Shown: positions 32,740 through 44,697 of the stretch, piece by piece | Position numbering within the stretch: the stretch's first letter is position 1 | Layout of the letters: the number at the start of each line of letters is the position of its first letter | Source of the DNA: Aralia elata | Lineage: Eukaryota > Streptophyta > Magnoliopsida > Apiales > Araliaceae | Reading direction: 5' to 3' | Assembly: GCA_034770075.1 (NCBI GenBank) | Contig: CM068382.1 | Location: 14,783,929-14,847,928 of the forward strand | Length of the DNA stretch: 64,000 nt | The notes under the pieces: model-generated | What the model saw: the letters and a program-made list of their open reading frames with translations, nothing else | What the model was told of the DNA's origin: nothing | Databases searched by the model: none | Position numbers and translations under genes: made by a program

Positions 32740-35129
32740 ATGGCGGGTGAAGAAGTGGATACGATAAAGTTTATTCCTCCCGACTGGTTTGTTGGATATC
32801 GTTTGAAGCATCATGTGGGTGGAAATTATCGTTCATTGTCTCACGTTCTCTTACAGGTGCAGACTGATCTGGGTTTCCTTCCCCCACAGCCACCGGAGGA
32901 GGAGGAGGGGAAGAGAAACCCTAATAATACTGGTGATCAGGACATGGAGGAGGAAGGGTCCCACAAACAGAACCGGAAGAGGAAGAGGAATAACGAGGAT
33001 GAAGATGAGGAGGGAGACCCTAAATTTGATTCTTCTTCTGATGATGATGATGACGAGGAGGAGGGGGTGTGGATGAAGGTTAAGAAGAAGTGTTGGGATA
33101 TGTCGATCAAGCAAGGTGATCAATTTGATATCCCAACTCTCCTCCGTGACTGCTCAATAGACTACCTCATCACAAACGACGGGAAGAAGGTACTAATTTG
33201 TTCATTAACTATTCGTTAATTACATTCATGAATACTATAATCTTCTTCCAGTTGTAGTTTTTCATTAATATTCTACTATATCTTGTCCTGTATCTATTAT
33301 TATCATTATTACCAGCTTCATTTTCTTGTCGTCATTGTGGATCCTTGGACGACACAGAATTACTAAAGTTTGCTTAATTCGTTCTTTATTTGTTTAGGTT
33401 GAAATTAAAGAGCACTTCTCTGGTAAACGGGTTGTTCTGTATTTTTGGAATCTGTCCGATGATGATCCTCTGCCTCATGTAGGCGATATGTGTCTTCACG
33501 AGGACATAAAAGAAATATACGATGAGTTCAGTCCCCTTGGACTGTTTGAGGTTGTGTTTGTTGCATTAGGCAACAACAAGAAGGTTTTCGATGAAGCATT
33601 TTCTGTCATGCCGTGGCTTGCCATCCCACACGAAAATCAAAAAGGCAGAGATATGATCGAAGAAAAGTTTGCTATGAAATTCTTGCCAATAGCAAGATCA
33701 GTTTTCTTTGATGTAGATGGCACAGTCTTGCTTCATGATTGTGGTGCCTACTTCCGCCGGTTTGGAGCTGAAGGCTTTCCCTTCACTGAAAAAAGGATTT
33801 CTGAAATACATAGAGATGATCTTGCACTTTGGGAAGAACTAATATCCTTGAAAAAAAAACCCTGGAAAAAACTCTTTGGTGACTTTGTACTTTCCAGCGA
33901 AGGGAAACCGGTAAGTAAATTTTTCGAGGCTAACTAGTTTCTCTCCATACAATGTGGTTGTGAATAATTTCTCATATTTGTTGGGTTTCTTATCATCATG
34001 TGCAATTAATTCCTGTATACAACTTTTGTTTGCAGGTAAGTACATCCGATCTTGAAAATTGTATTGTGGGACTGCACTTTTTTGACAAATCACCTTTGGA
34101 TGAACCCTGGGCTAGAGTACTTTTGAGTACATGGGAATTGTTGAAAGATGATCCAGATAAAAAATTTGTGATTGTTTCTATTAACAATGGTAGTTTATCT
34201 CTTTCATATTTCAAGAACACATTCCCTGAGGTGTATGATGACATCCCTTGGTATAGACTGCCCTGTGATGGTAGAAAGATATGTCGGCTTCTGTTTATTC
34301 CACTAGACAATGATGATATATCGAGTAATGCAGGTCATTTTATCATTACCGAGCGTGATAAGTATCAACCATTGAATTACTTTGCCCTCGACGTCTTGGA
34401 ACTTTATGGAGTTGAGGCATTTCCTTTCACCCTACAAAGAGCTGTGGAGTTAGAGAAGAAGAAACAACAGAGATTGGGGTTGTGCGAACTTTTATCACCC
34501 TCAGCCACATTATGCAGAGGATGTTCTACACGATCCAAGGTATGTATGCTCTTATGATGAGCCCTAGCTAGTGTGGAAGCTATTAATTTTGCGTCATTTT
34601 TTGTTTTCAAACCTAAATTGGGATTTCTGAATGTTGATCTGATTTTGAAATTTTCAATCACGAGGATACTATTGTGTCCAATCTGGTAGGGGAGCTTGTC
34701 ATTTTATTGTTTGCTACAAACTCTTGCTATGGATCCGGATCATTTTTGCGTGCACTGAAGAGGATATATCATGAAAAGGAGACAAATGACTATTTTGAGA
34801 TCATTTACATCTCATTGGATGAATCCCAAACTGACTTCTCCAGCTGCATCCAAAAAATGCCGTGGTTGGTCCACTCTTTTGTTCCTGATTTTGCTCTTAC
34901 CTTGATCGACAAGGTGTTTGGATTTACTCCTCGCCTTCCTGCCATTGCAGCGTTCGGACAAGATGGAAATCTTCTTACAAAAGAATCAAACTTACTTTTT
35001 AAGGAAGGTTGGTGCTCCGAGTACCCGTTTATTCAAGCTGAGGTGGATGATGAGGTTTGCAAGGAACTGATCAGTAGGTACTGTTGGGACTTGAGTGAAG
35101 TCTTTGCTGAGTTCTACTACCCACAGTAG
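32740..35129 (+). CDS. Nucleoredoxin-like protein lacking CxxC active sites
   Basis: Four coding exons join in frame: 32740-33189, 33398-33910, 34036-34539, 34665-35129, giving 643 residues. The start is the ATG before AGEEVDTIKF. Residues 1-150 hold an acidic region and a KQNRKRKRNN nuclear-localisation-like patch. Then come three thioredoxin-like units, each with the nucleoredoxin hallmarks (F..YISLD / MPWL / Y.FTE). At the WCxxC positions the units read YFWNLSDDDPL, HFFDKSPLDEPWA and LFATNSCYGSGSF, so none keeps a CxxC pair and oxidoreductase activity is not expected. The last intron ends in an unusual CACGAG acceptor. A relation to sieve-element-occlusion proteins, which share this fold, is possible. 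Broken copies lie at 16255, 16640 and 50766. Confidence 0.75.
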
Positions 35130-35700
35130 ATTCACTTTGGTAGCTGTCTTAGATACATGTCTTTCTTTCTTTGATCCGGAGGTATCACCATTGATTTTGG
35201 TGTATTAAGAATTATGTTTCTATGTTTATGCTTATTAGTTACATGTTTGTAAGATTTTGATTTAGTCAAAAGGAAAATTTATTTGAGCAAATTTGGCAAA
35301 TTTTTCTCACAAAAATAATTGAGTTTATGAGAAAAGTATAATAGACACGATCAACAATATTTTTAAACCAAGTTTGACAGTCACATCCGTACCTTAATGA
35401 CATTAGGAAATAGGAAGCAATAAAACTATAATGTATTGCTATTAAAAACATGTTGATACATGTACTCATAGCTGTAATCAGAATTACACGATTTCTGGTA
35501 AGATGAACAGATCCTAATGGTGTGATAAAAAGAATTAGAAAAAAAGTAGGAATATCTGGGGCACCAAGAATATTAAGCATCCGTTTGGAACTTGAAAATG
35601 CAGAGGAAAAGAAAAGAAAAAGGGAAACAAAATTAATTTTTTTTTTTTAAAAAAAAAAAATCTGTCTCATGTATTTAACAATCTATGCTTGTAAAAAACT

Positions 35701-37117
35701 AACGCTCTGTTTCTGAGTTTTGCACGGAAAAGAAAAGAATAGAAAACTTAAATTAGAACAGAAAAGAAAAGAATAGAAAACTTGAAGTTTTTCTTTGTGT
35801 TGTTTTTGAGTTTTTAATAGAAAAGAATAGAAAATTTAAAAATTTTCTTTTCTTGCGTTTTTGAGTTCCAATGAAAAGAAAAGAAAAATATCACTTTTAT
35901 AAATTTACCCTTCTATTAATTATAACCATTGAACCATGAATAAAAATATGCAAGATAAATTTAACCAAAGAAAAAATTCCATAATCAAACACAAATATCC
36001 AAATAAATGTTAAACAAAAACTACTTCTACAAAGTCATTGACATACCATATCCAAAAGTCATCAAACATAATCGGTATTAAATGGGAAAAGAAGATACCA
36101 CCTTTGTTCCATAAAGAAAATTTAATTTAATTTCTTTTTCTTTGTTTCGAGAGAAAAAGAGTTTTATTTATTTTTATAGAAATATAAAATAACAATTCAT
36201 TCATGTTTATCAACGAGCATAAAATTAAAAAAAAATTATTAAATTTTCTAAATTATGAAAATAAGACTTTTTTATATAAAAAATGGAAGAGATACTATTA
36301 ACTAAAGCTAAAAGAGAAAACATGTGCTTTACTTGCTTAAACATCGATCACTAACAATTTACAATTTGAAATTTGACTAATAAATTTTGGAGTCTAAAGA
36401 TCGAAGAAAATATCTGAGTTGATTGAACAAGATTTTAAAGTCTTCATGCTAGCAAGGAATCAATTGCAGCTATTTTATTGGGAAAATCTAGAAGAAATGA
36501 TTCTTTAGTATCTTATTTGACAATTAACAAATAAAATAAAATAAAAAGAGTTTACTATTTTAGAATTAGTATGTAACAGGGCCTAAAATAATATTCTCTG
36601 AAGAATCTCATTTACTAGGAAAAAAAATTAATCTCATTTCTTTTCACAGTAGTAGTCTGTCAAATTTTTTTTAACGAAGATTCACTAATGAAGAAAATTA
36701 AAATCTATATTCCACTGTCGTGAAGAACCCTTAGTCCCTTACATAGTTGCATGTAAAGTACTTAGTTCTTTACTAGAAAAGATAAAGGTAATTGATCCAC
36801 TAATGAATCTGATTTGCTTCTACAGGGGAGAGAGAAAGAAATTGGGGACATGAGTTGTAATTTAAAATTTATTATATTGAAAATTGAAGATAATATGGAA
36901 ATTATAAAAATATTACTTATTCCAATTTCTTTTCCGTCCAAATCATGCCAATTTTGGACGGAAAACTTTGGCAGGAAAAGTGGCCAAGTTTTCTATCCAT
37001 TTCTTTTCTTTTCCGTTTATTAAAAAACTCATAAACATAGGAATTGGAAAGAAAACTTAAATTTTCCGTCCATTTCTTTTCTTTTCTGGCCATTTTAAAA
37101 CTCAGAAACAGAGCGTA
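35701..37117. mobile_element. TIR element with AAAAGAAAAG-rich ends
   Basis: The left end ACGCTCTGTTTCTGAGTTTT and the right end, inverted (ACGCTCTGTTTCTGAGTTTT), are identical for 20 bases. Homology continues through CGGAAAAGAAAAGAATAG for about 60 bp. The ~1.3 kb interior is AT-rich, with further GAGTTCCAATGAAAAGAAAAG-type copies near 35870 and 35590, so it may be nested. No transposase frame was recognised, and no clear target duplication. Confidence 0.65.
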
Positions 37118-37642
37118 AGACTAAAATGCAAAGAATCACTTGTGATTTACACTGATTTCGCTTCACCACTTGGTGGTGAAGGGAAAATACTTCACCTATA
37201 GTTTGACATCTTGTTGCACAATGTATCCTATTAACGATTTTTGCATAACACCATTACTTTTAGTGAATAAATGTTATTATACCCTTAATAGCATTTTCTT
37301 CTTTTTTAAAAAGATTACAAAATAATTGAAATCAATGCTCACCTTAGCCATCTTCTTCAGCTCCAAATCAACTCAAACCCACCCAAAATATTCAAATCAC
37401 CCATGTTTAAACAACATAACTCAGAATGTCATAATCAGGATTTGGTACAAGCATGATCTTCCTACTTGGGATATGCACTAGCTCAACCTTCTTTTCCTAC
37501 CTTAGATATATGTGCAAGCATGATCTTCCTACTTTGGATCCAACTGACGAATTCCAAGGTGAAAACACATTCGCGATATGTAAAAAAGGTTTATCCTTGC
37601 ACAATCAAGTCGATGCATTACATTGTGGACATAATCTCAAGC

Positions 37643-40600
37643 TCAAGCCCTCCAAAGAGGTGAAAGCTTTGGGATAGCTTCATCACCTCCAACTCCAGTT
37701 AGTTCTCTAAGTCTGGCAGTAACATCTCTCATTGTTGGCCTTTGTTTAGGGTTGGGATGGCAACAAGAATTTTTAACTACACCAAATTTGTCAAGCTGCT
37801 TCGCATGAAAGGATTTCAAAATTGGATCCACCATTTCTCTAAGGGGTTGCTCCCCTCTCAAATAATCCGATGCCCAGTCTTGGAGTGAGAAACTGTCTAC
37901 CTAGTAAGGAGCCTACCCGTTATCATTTCAAACAATATAACACCAAAGCTATAGAAGTTAGATTCTGGATTTAATTTCATCTCCGTATCAGCAAATTCAT
38001 TCCATAGACCAAAATATGATACCTTGTCTGCATAGTCTTCGGTCAGATTTACAGCTGAAGAGTTTAGGTGGCTGTGGGTTATGGGTGCCTTCAGTTGATG
38101 CATATGCTCCAGGCAGTATGCCATCCCCATTGCGATCCTCATTCTCGTCCCCCAGTCCAAGTGCTCTGCTTCTCTTCCTGCAGGACCTACAAGATCTAGA
38201 GATATCAATCCAAATTCATTTCTAAAAATAAAGGTAAGTTGTTGTAAAATATGGACACATAGCGGAGGGTAGGCGTCAAATATAGTTCAAAAATACGCTC
38301 CAAACCTGATACTCCCTCTGTCCCAAATTAATTGCTTTTCTAGGATTTTTTTAAGTCAAATTGACTATTTTTAAAATTAATAATTAAGCATATATAAATA
38401 TATTTCTAAAATTATAAAAATTGAGATTAGTAATAAATTGTATATACTTTCTTTTGGTTATAATATCTTCACCTATATGTTAGCAAAAATAGTAAAAAAA
38501 ATAGTTTTAAAAATAGTCAATTTGACTTTTAAAAGTCCTAAAAATGCAATTAATTTGGGACGGAGGGAATAATAATTAGACAAACCCTTTTTACTTTTGC
38601 CCACACATTACTGTAGGTAAATATATAATCCACAATTGGAATATTTATCATAAATGGCAGGGTTCTGTTTATTGTTTTCCAACATGATACAGGCCTCTGA
38701 GGATTCTTATATACAACTGAAAATTTATAATCTAAAACATTTAATCAATATATTTTAATAGCTATAACTTCATATGTGTTTCACTCATACAGCCATGTCA
38801 AATATGTGAACCAAGTCTCCTATCACCAAAAGAGAAAGCTCACAAAAGCTCAACTCGGACAAAGTCATTATGAACATGCATGAATGAGTCCAACCAAGTT
38901 GACTATTCTGGAACTTCTCAGATTTAAGATATGTTGAAAATATCCAAGTTTCTTAAATTAAAGAATCCATCAAGTCCTGATGCCTTGTGAGGCTATAATT
39001 AGAAAGCTCATGCTATGGGTCCAATCAATTGTTTTCAATATGTCCTTGGAAATAATAATTTAGTCACCAAATCCTGGTTTGTAACTGCACAGTGTACTTA
39101 AAGTATCACCTTCCTAAGAAGTAAGATCAACTAAGATCATTTTTTTTACAAATCACCATTATCTGTTTATCAAAATAAGTATGAAATTTGAAACTACGTG
39201 CAATGAAAGTAAAATTTTAAACTTGACCCGAAATGCAAAATCAAGGCAGCAGTTAGATACTCACTGTGTAAATGCTCAAACAGAGTTCCGTTTGGTGCAT
39301 ATTCGAAAACCATCATTCTAGTGAAGGGCTCCTGTTCTTTTAAATACCCATAAGGTTCACAAAATTCTTGTGGTTTACTTTTGATAATTGATCAATCTGT
39401 AACAACATCAAGTTGAACCCTGAAAATTAATTACATGAATGGAAAAAATGAAATATTTATCTGGAATTAGTTCATTATGTACCTTCTTCCTGAACTGGGA
39501 TTCCACATTATCAGGCCAATCCTTAACAGATGACTGCAAGAGATGTCACAGTTATTTCGACACCACTGGGCAAAGTTCCATTATACACTGTTCCCATTGA
39601 TGAAGAACCGATTACATTGCTGAAATCTTCACAAGCTGTCTCAAGCTCCGACCTCTGAAGGTTTGGCACGCTTGGGATAGAACAAAAAATCATGTGATAT
39701 ATGCAGCATGGAGATGTTTTCTTTTAGATATAAAAAATAATAAATTATGAGATGCAAGTTAGTTTTTAAAAAAAAATGTAAGTCAGAGATATCAAATATA
39801 AAGAGTTTGAATATTTGGCAAGCATCGAGTACCAGGTCCTAAGTAAATCCATAGATATAACATGCAAATGTGATTTGTTTTAAGTAACAGTACTTACCGA
39901 TTACAAATGCTTTCTGCAGCTGACCCCTTAATCATGTGACCCAAGGTTTGACAGCAGATAGTTTATTGCTTAAACAGAAGTATGTGCCAATAGCCAAAAG
40001 GAATACCAATGCATTGCCACCTATGGCTGCAGACAGTATTAAAGCTCGACCTTGAACCTCTGCTTAAAGTACTAGGTCTTTCAGTGAGGGAATCCACTAG
40101 GGCAGAGGGGTGGAAAAACCAAGACATTAGTAGAAGTCGATTCTAGATTTGGTAAAGTTGAGGGTGAAGGGGAGGGTGAAGGAGAAAGTGAAGAAAACTC
40201 TGAAGATGATGCTTGTGATGAAGATGATCTCCATGGCGATAATAATGAAAAGAATAGTGCCGGAAAGTTTTGGTGATTTGACAGAGGATCTGCAACATCT
40301 ACTCTTAGAAGTCTCCGTTGAGTGTACCCAGCATTCACAGTGTTCCTGAATAACATTTAAGCAGCTATTACGAAATAATCAAAGAATAATAAGCATCAAT
40401 CAGGAGGAACTTTATATAAATACTAAAAACTTGACAAAGCACTACAGAGACTATACAAGGTCAGATGTAATAAACATCGACTTCTGACTCTTAGGTCTAC
40501 CTTGTCCTTGTCCGAGTGGCATGTTAACCCACAAAATAGGTATTCAAATTTTCAACGCGGACATAACTGATGATGATCTTGCGTTGCCTGATGAACTGTG

Positions 40601-42260
40601 TTCAGCATTACACAGCTGATTCTAATCTACTTGAACTTCAGCAATTTAAGCTAATCAATTTCAGGGATACCAGAAAATTCATATTGTCTAGTAGACTGCA
40701 CTAGTTTGAAAATAAGGTAACATGAGCAATAAAAATAGAAGGTAACAATTCTGTTGAGTTGAAGTTGTTCTCATATCTTGACTTACAGCATTGTCAGTGA
40801 AAGATTATTGCCAAGGTCAGACAGAAGTGGCCCACTAAAGAAGTTGTACCCCGGAATCCAGATCCAGTACCTCCAACTCCTTTAGCTCTCCAATTTCTTC
40901 AGGAATAATACCGGAGAAAGAGTTATTATAGCGCAATATGCCACAAAGAATGAGGACAACAAAAAACAATGCCCCTTAGAACAAGAAACATGTTATAAAG
41001 ACAAAAAGATGCCCTTTAAGAATAACAACATTTGGAATACAGAGTATTTAAATAAGGAAACTACTCACATATCCTCACATAGACTTTAGGTGAAACAGGT
41101 TTTTAATATCAGGAGCTACTGTTCCTCCAAGACAGATTTTTCAGGTTCCTGCAAATTGTAAAAGTCTTTTTAGATGTTTAGGTTACATCTGGCATACAAA
41201 CCATATTCTAAAGACACCAATACATAAAGAAGAAAAGCTAAATCATAAGCAAACTAAAACAATATAACCGACTAGCAGATGGGAACATGCTTACTTTTTC
41301 TAGGGCTGATTAACTTCATATAAACATCTTTTGGCTAGAAAAATGAACAAATAAGAATTGCATCATTTAATTGAAAAGAAAAACAAAATAAATGCAGCAC
41401 TGCAGACCATAGGTTGTAGAATTGCATAAGCTACTTGAATACTTGTACAGAACTACCAATAAGAAGCTGTTTTTTGTTAATGACCAGCTTAAGCTTGTAA
41501 ATCCTAATTTCTCATTTTCCAGATTAGATCATATAATCGCCAACACAGAAGTAATGTGCATGTCATAACGTTGCTTTGTTTGAAAATTAAATTGCATTAA
41601 GAAAACTTGTTCCACAGGTTAATGCACAAATTAATCTTAAATTTCCGGAGAGATGACTTACAAATTTTTAACCTGGTAAGTCAATTTGAAAAAAAAATGA
41701 AGCAGCCCGACTTAAATGCTCCTTTCCCTCTGCTTTGTTAGACCGATAACTGCAGAAGTTACTATCCCTAAATATTCCATAAATATTTTCCTTGAAGCAA
41801 ATGAAGAGAGCTTGTATCAAATGCAGATATATACTTCATTCTTGTAAGCCAAGCAATTTTAGTTGAGCGACAGAAAGTCTCTATACATAGTCAATTTGTC
41901 CTAAATATTTAACAAGCACTTCAAATTTGCAAAAGAAGTGTTTCCTCTAATCAGTCTATAATGTGTTATCTTCAATCCCAAAATCAAATTGCAGACTAGA
42001 AAATGAAAGCTCAATTCAAAATTAAAAACCCAGAGTCCAAAACATTAATTTCTCACATCCAACTTGTTCTCACTCTCTGCATTTTCTCAACAACCAAATA
42101 AAAGAAGTACAGATTCCAGATTTCCAGGCAAAAAAGCAATAATAAAAAAAACTACCTTTTTCATTGAGCGGCCAAAACATTCATATTCTGATACAACAAG
42201 CAAATCATCAACATAAGCATCGCCAAGCTATGCAGATTAAAGCTTGAAAACTCAATCATC
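37643..42260 (-). pseudogene. Inverted broken copy of the LRR receptor-like gene
   Basis: Minus-strand homology to 10605-15153 runs from ATG 42260 (MIEFSSFNLHSLAMLMLMIC) through exons 1, 3, 4, 5, 6, 7, 8 and 9 and into introns, at high identity by eye. Damage: exon 1 is frameshifted after YQNMNV; exon 2 (CSWSGVEC, LRRNT) is missing, with intron 1 joined to intron 2 near 41940; exon 6 shifts into a premature stop near 40081; exon 9 has DFG changed to YFG and a stop after ITGRLLTR. The last intact block is GEQPLREMVDP to KLSPLWRA. A Stowaway element sits in an intron at 38310. Confidence 0.9.
38310..38571. mobile_element. Stowaway MITE in the receptor pseudogene
   Basis: TACTCCCTCTGTCCCAAATT at the left is matched by the inverted AATTTGGGACGGAGGGAATA at the right. 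TIR homology continues inward (AATTGC, AGTCAAATTGACT). The size of 262 bp and the TA target fit Stowaway. The intact receptor gene lacks it at the corresponding intron, so it inserted after the duplication. Confidence 0.9.
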
Positions 42261-42409
42261 GCAATAACAGGGATAAACCAAGAAGACTTGCCCGCTCCAA
42301 CTTCAACCAATCAAGATAATTAATGAAGAGAAAAAAAAAAGCATCGAAGCAACACCAATTCAAAACTAAATTAGACCAAAAAAAAAAAGAATTTTTGGCC
42401 TGCTCGCGG

Positions 42410-42745
42410 ACTAAGAATGTGTTCGGCTCTTAACGACAAAATTATTAGAAAGGACGTTAATAAAAAGAGTAGGATGAACAAAATAGATATTAAGTTTAGT
42501 CGAACTAATTTATAAGTTAAATAATTTATAAGTTGTTTGATGAATTTATAAGTCATTATTTGTTTGACAATAATTTATAAGTTCGTCAACTTATAAGTCA
42601 TTTATAAGTTAATGAACTTACGTGTTTGGTAATGATTTATTTTTTAATTTATAAGTTGAATTATAAGTCAAAATAAATAAGCAATAATTTGGTACTTATT
42701 TAAAAATGACTTATAAGTCATTTCTTATAAGTTAGTTTGACAAAA
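42410..42745. mobile_element. ACTTATAAGT-rich MITE-like stretch
   Basis: Starts near TGTGTTCGGCTCTTAACGAC. It contains at least eight copies of TTTATAAGT/ACTTATAAG in both orientations, like the element at 25329-25749. The right end is not clear. It lies just upstream of the ICR-like fragment and may have replaced promoter sequence. Confidence 0.45.
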
Positions 42746-42789
42746 TATAATGTTCATTTTGCCCGTTCTAATTTGTTAAATTACATCTC

Positions 42790-44333
42790 TATCCCTTCGA
42801 CCTAAAAAACCTGATCTCTTCTGTAACGTAAACCTAATTTGACCCTGTGCTCTCTCTCTGTGCTCGATCGTTACTCTCCTGTGTTCGATCTGCTCTAGTC
42901 TCTCTCTTGGCCTTCAATTCCTAGCAGATCCAGGTACCTTTCCTCTTTCTTTCTCGTTTTTACTGAAACAAGTAATTTCTTGTTTTCCTGTGATGGAATT
43001 GCTTGTTTGTGATTTTGAATGTCGGAATAATTATTTGTAACGTCCTGGTGATTTTTTTCTCTAGTTTTTCGATCTAGGTAGTTCCTCCGATTATTGCAAA
43101 AACCCTTGTTTTGGGACTTGGCTAGAATACACAGAAGCGAATAAACCCTTGTAATTACTGCAGCAGGCGAAATTGCATTGAATTTGAGAACCTTGTTGAT
43201 AATTTGGCGGTATATGCAGTTGATGATTCAAAATTTTCAGCTATATTAGTGGCAAATAGGGTTCTAGGTTCGTCAGTTTATTTATGTGATTTTAGGGGTT
43301 TGTTGTTTTTGGGGTAAGGTTGGTGAGAAAAAGAAAAGATAATATAGGAATAAAGTTTTAAAACTACAATAATCATATAATCAATCTCAATGTCTAAGTG
43401 ACTGAAGTTCTTGGCTTTAGTAGATCTAGTAATGCTAATGAATGAATATGTTGAAGTTCCAGAACTGCTCATTTAACTAGCTCAATATTTATTTTTCTTT
43501 TGTATTTTCCAGATGATATTTATCCGCCCAACCATTTTAACAACTATTTCCTTCCAAAAAATCAATATTTTCTTAATGTGTGATTCCCTCTCCATTGTCT
43601 GTACATATATAATCTTATCTGGACTTGGTTATGGAATGAAGCCCAGGGCCATGCCTGCAATTTTCATAGAAATTTGAAGTGGTATATCTACTACTATTTT
43701 TATTTTTTAATTTCTAGCTGTTTTTGTAATCTGAGCTCTTTGTAAATATTGTTATCGACTATATATGGTTTTTAAAACACAATTTAACTAATTTGGCCCT
43801 GTTTACATTAGTAGGTGTGCTATGTGGATAATTATTATCACTCATTTCTTTATGTTGTTGTCTCAGTAAGGCTTCTAAATTACAGCTTAAGGACAGGAGT
43901 AAAAAAAGAAGAAAAACGAAAAGTGTAAAGATGACTTGTATAGTGACATTTGTCTTTCCTTTGATTGTTACTATGTTTCTTCTTTCTTTTTTCTCTTTAA
44001 ATCTTTTCCTTCTGTTGTGGGTTTGGTTGTTGGGAGTGGAGGTAGTTATGTGGAGTTTCTTTGAAGGGATTGGTGATGCTTGTTTGTTTCTTTTGTTTTG
44101 CTTTGGATAATGTATATTGATTAGCTGTTGGGATCCTCCATAGTATCATTTACTTTATTATTTGTCTTTTCTACATGTAAATATAAATATTTCACATCGT
44201 TCTTTCTCAGCAAGGATTGCTCTGAACTTTTGTAGGTGTTGTGGGTCAGCTAGTTAGGTGGGCCTTCAACGTAGAGTCATTTAGTTCACTCCATTTTCTA
44301 GAAGAAATCAAATATGCAGACACCAAAAACAAG
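42790..44333 (+). pseudogene. 5' end of an ICR/RIP-like gene (leader exon plus first coding exon)
   Basis: A CT-rich leader-like exon (about 42790-42933, CTAGCAGATCCAG before GT) is followed by a ~1.3 kb intron and an exon from 44236 (after TTTTGTAG) to 44333. The only coding part is ATG 44314 MQTPKTR, ending in a GT donor. MQTPKxR with an intron at this point is the start of plant ICR/RIP coiled-coil proteins, which link active ROP GTPases to cortical microtubules or exocytosis. No later ICR exon is found; the foldback element follows at 44698. This is probably a truncated fragment. The call rests on a 7-residue match, so it is tentative. Confidence 0.4.
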
Positions 44334-44697
44334 GTATATCTGTCTACTCAGTTTTAGGGTGTAGCATGCTATTCTTCTTTGAGCTTCAAATGATGCTTGA
44401 ATTGAAATTTTTGTATTTGAATCTCACATGTTATTATATTATTTCATATTTGCTTGAATTGAATTGATTGTTCAAGCATTGCACCCTACAGGTACACTGA
44501 TTTTAAAATTCTGAGAGTTATCTTCTATGCTCTTAAATTAGAACCTTAGTTTGATTCAGATGTAACGAAAGCCTATTTAAATATTGCATTTCATAATTTC
44601 TTCATCTTAGATTAGCTACTGCTTTATGAACTTGTCTGATAGTAGTTAATTTTGGAGCTGATTAAGTTGTCATGGGTGATGCATCTCAATGATGACT

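Noticed and set aside
32813..33123. Alternative-frame ORFs in the acidic/basic region of the nucleoredoxin-like exon 1
   Set aside because: Shadows of GAG/GAT-rich coding sequence on the other frames and strand.
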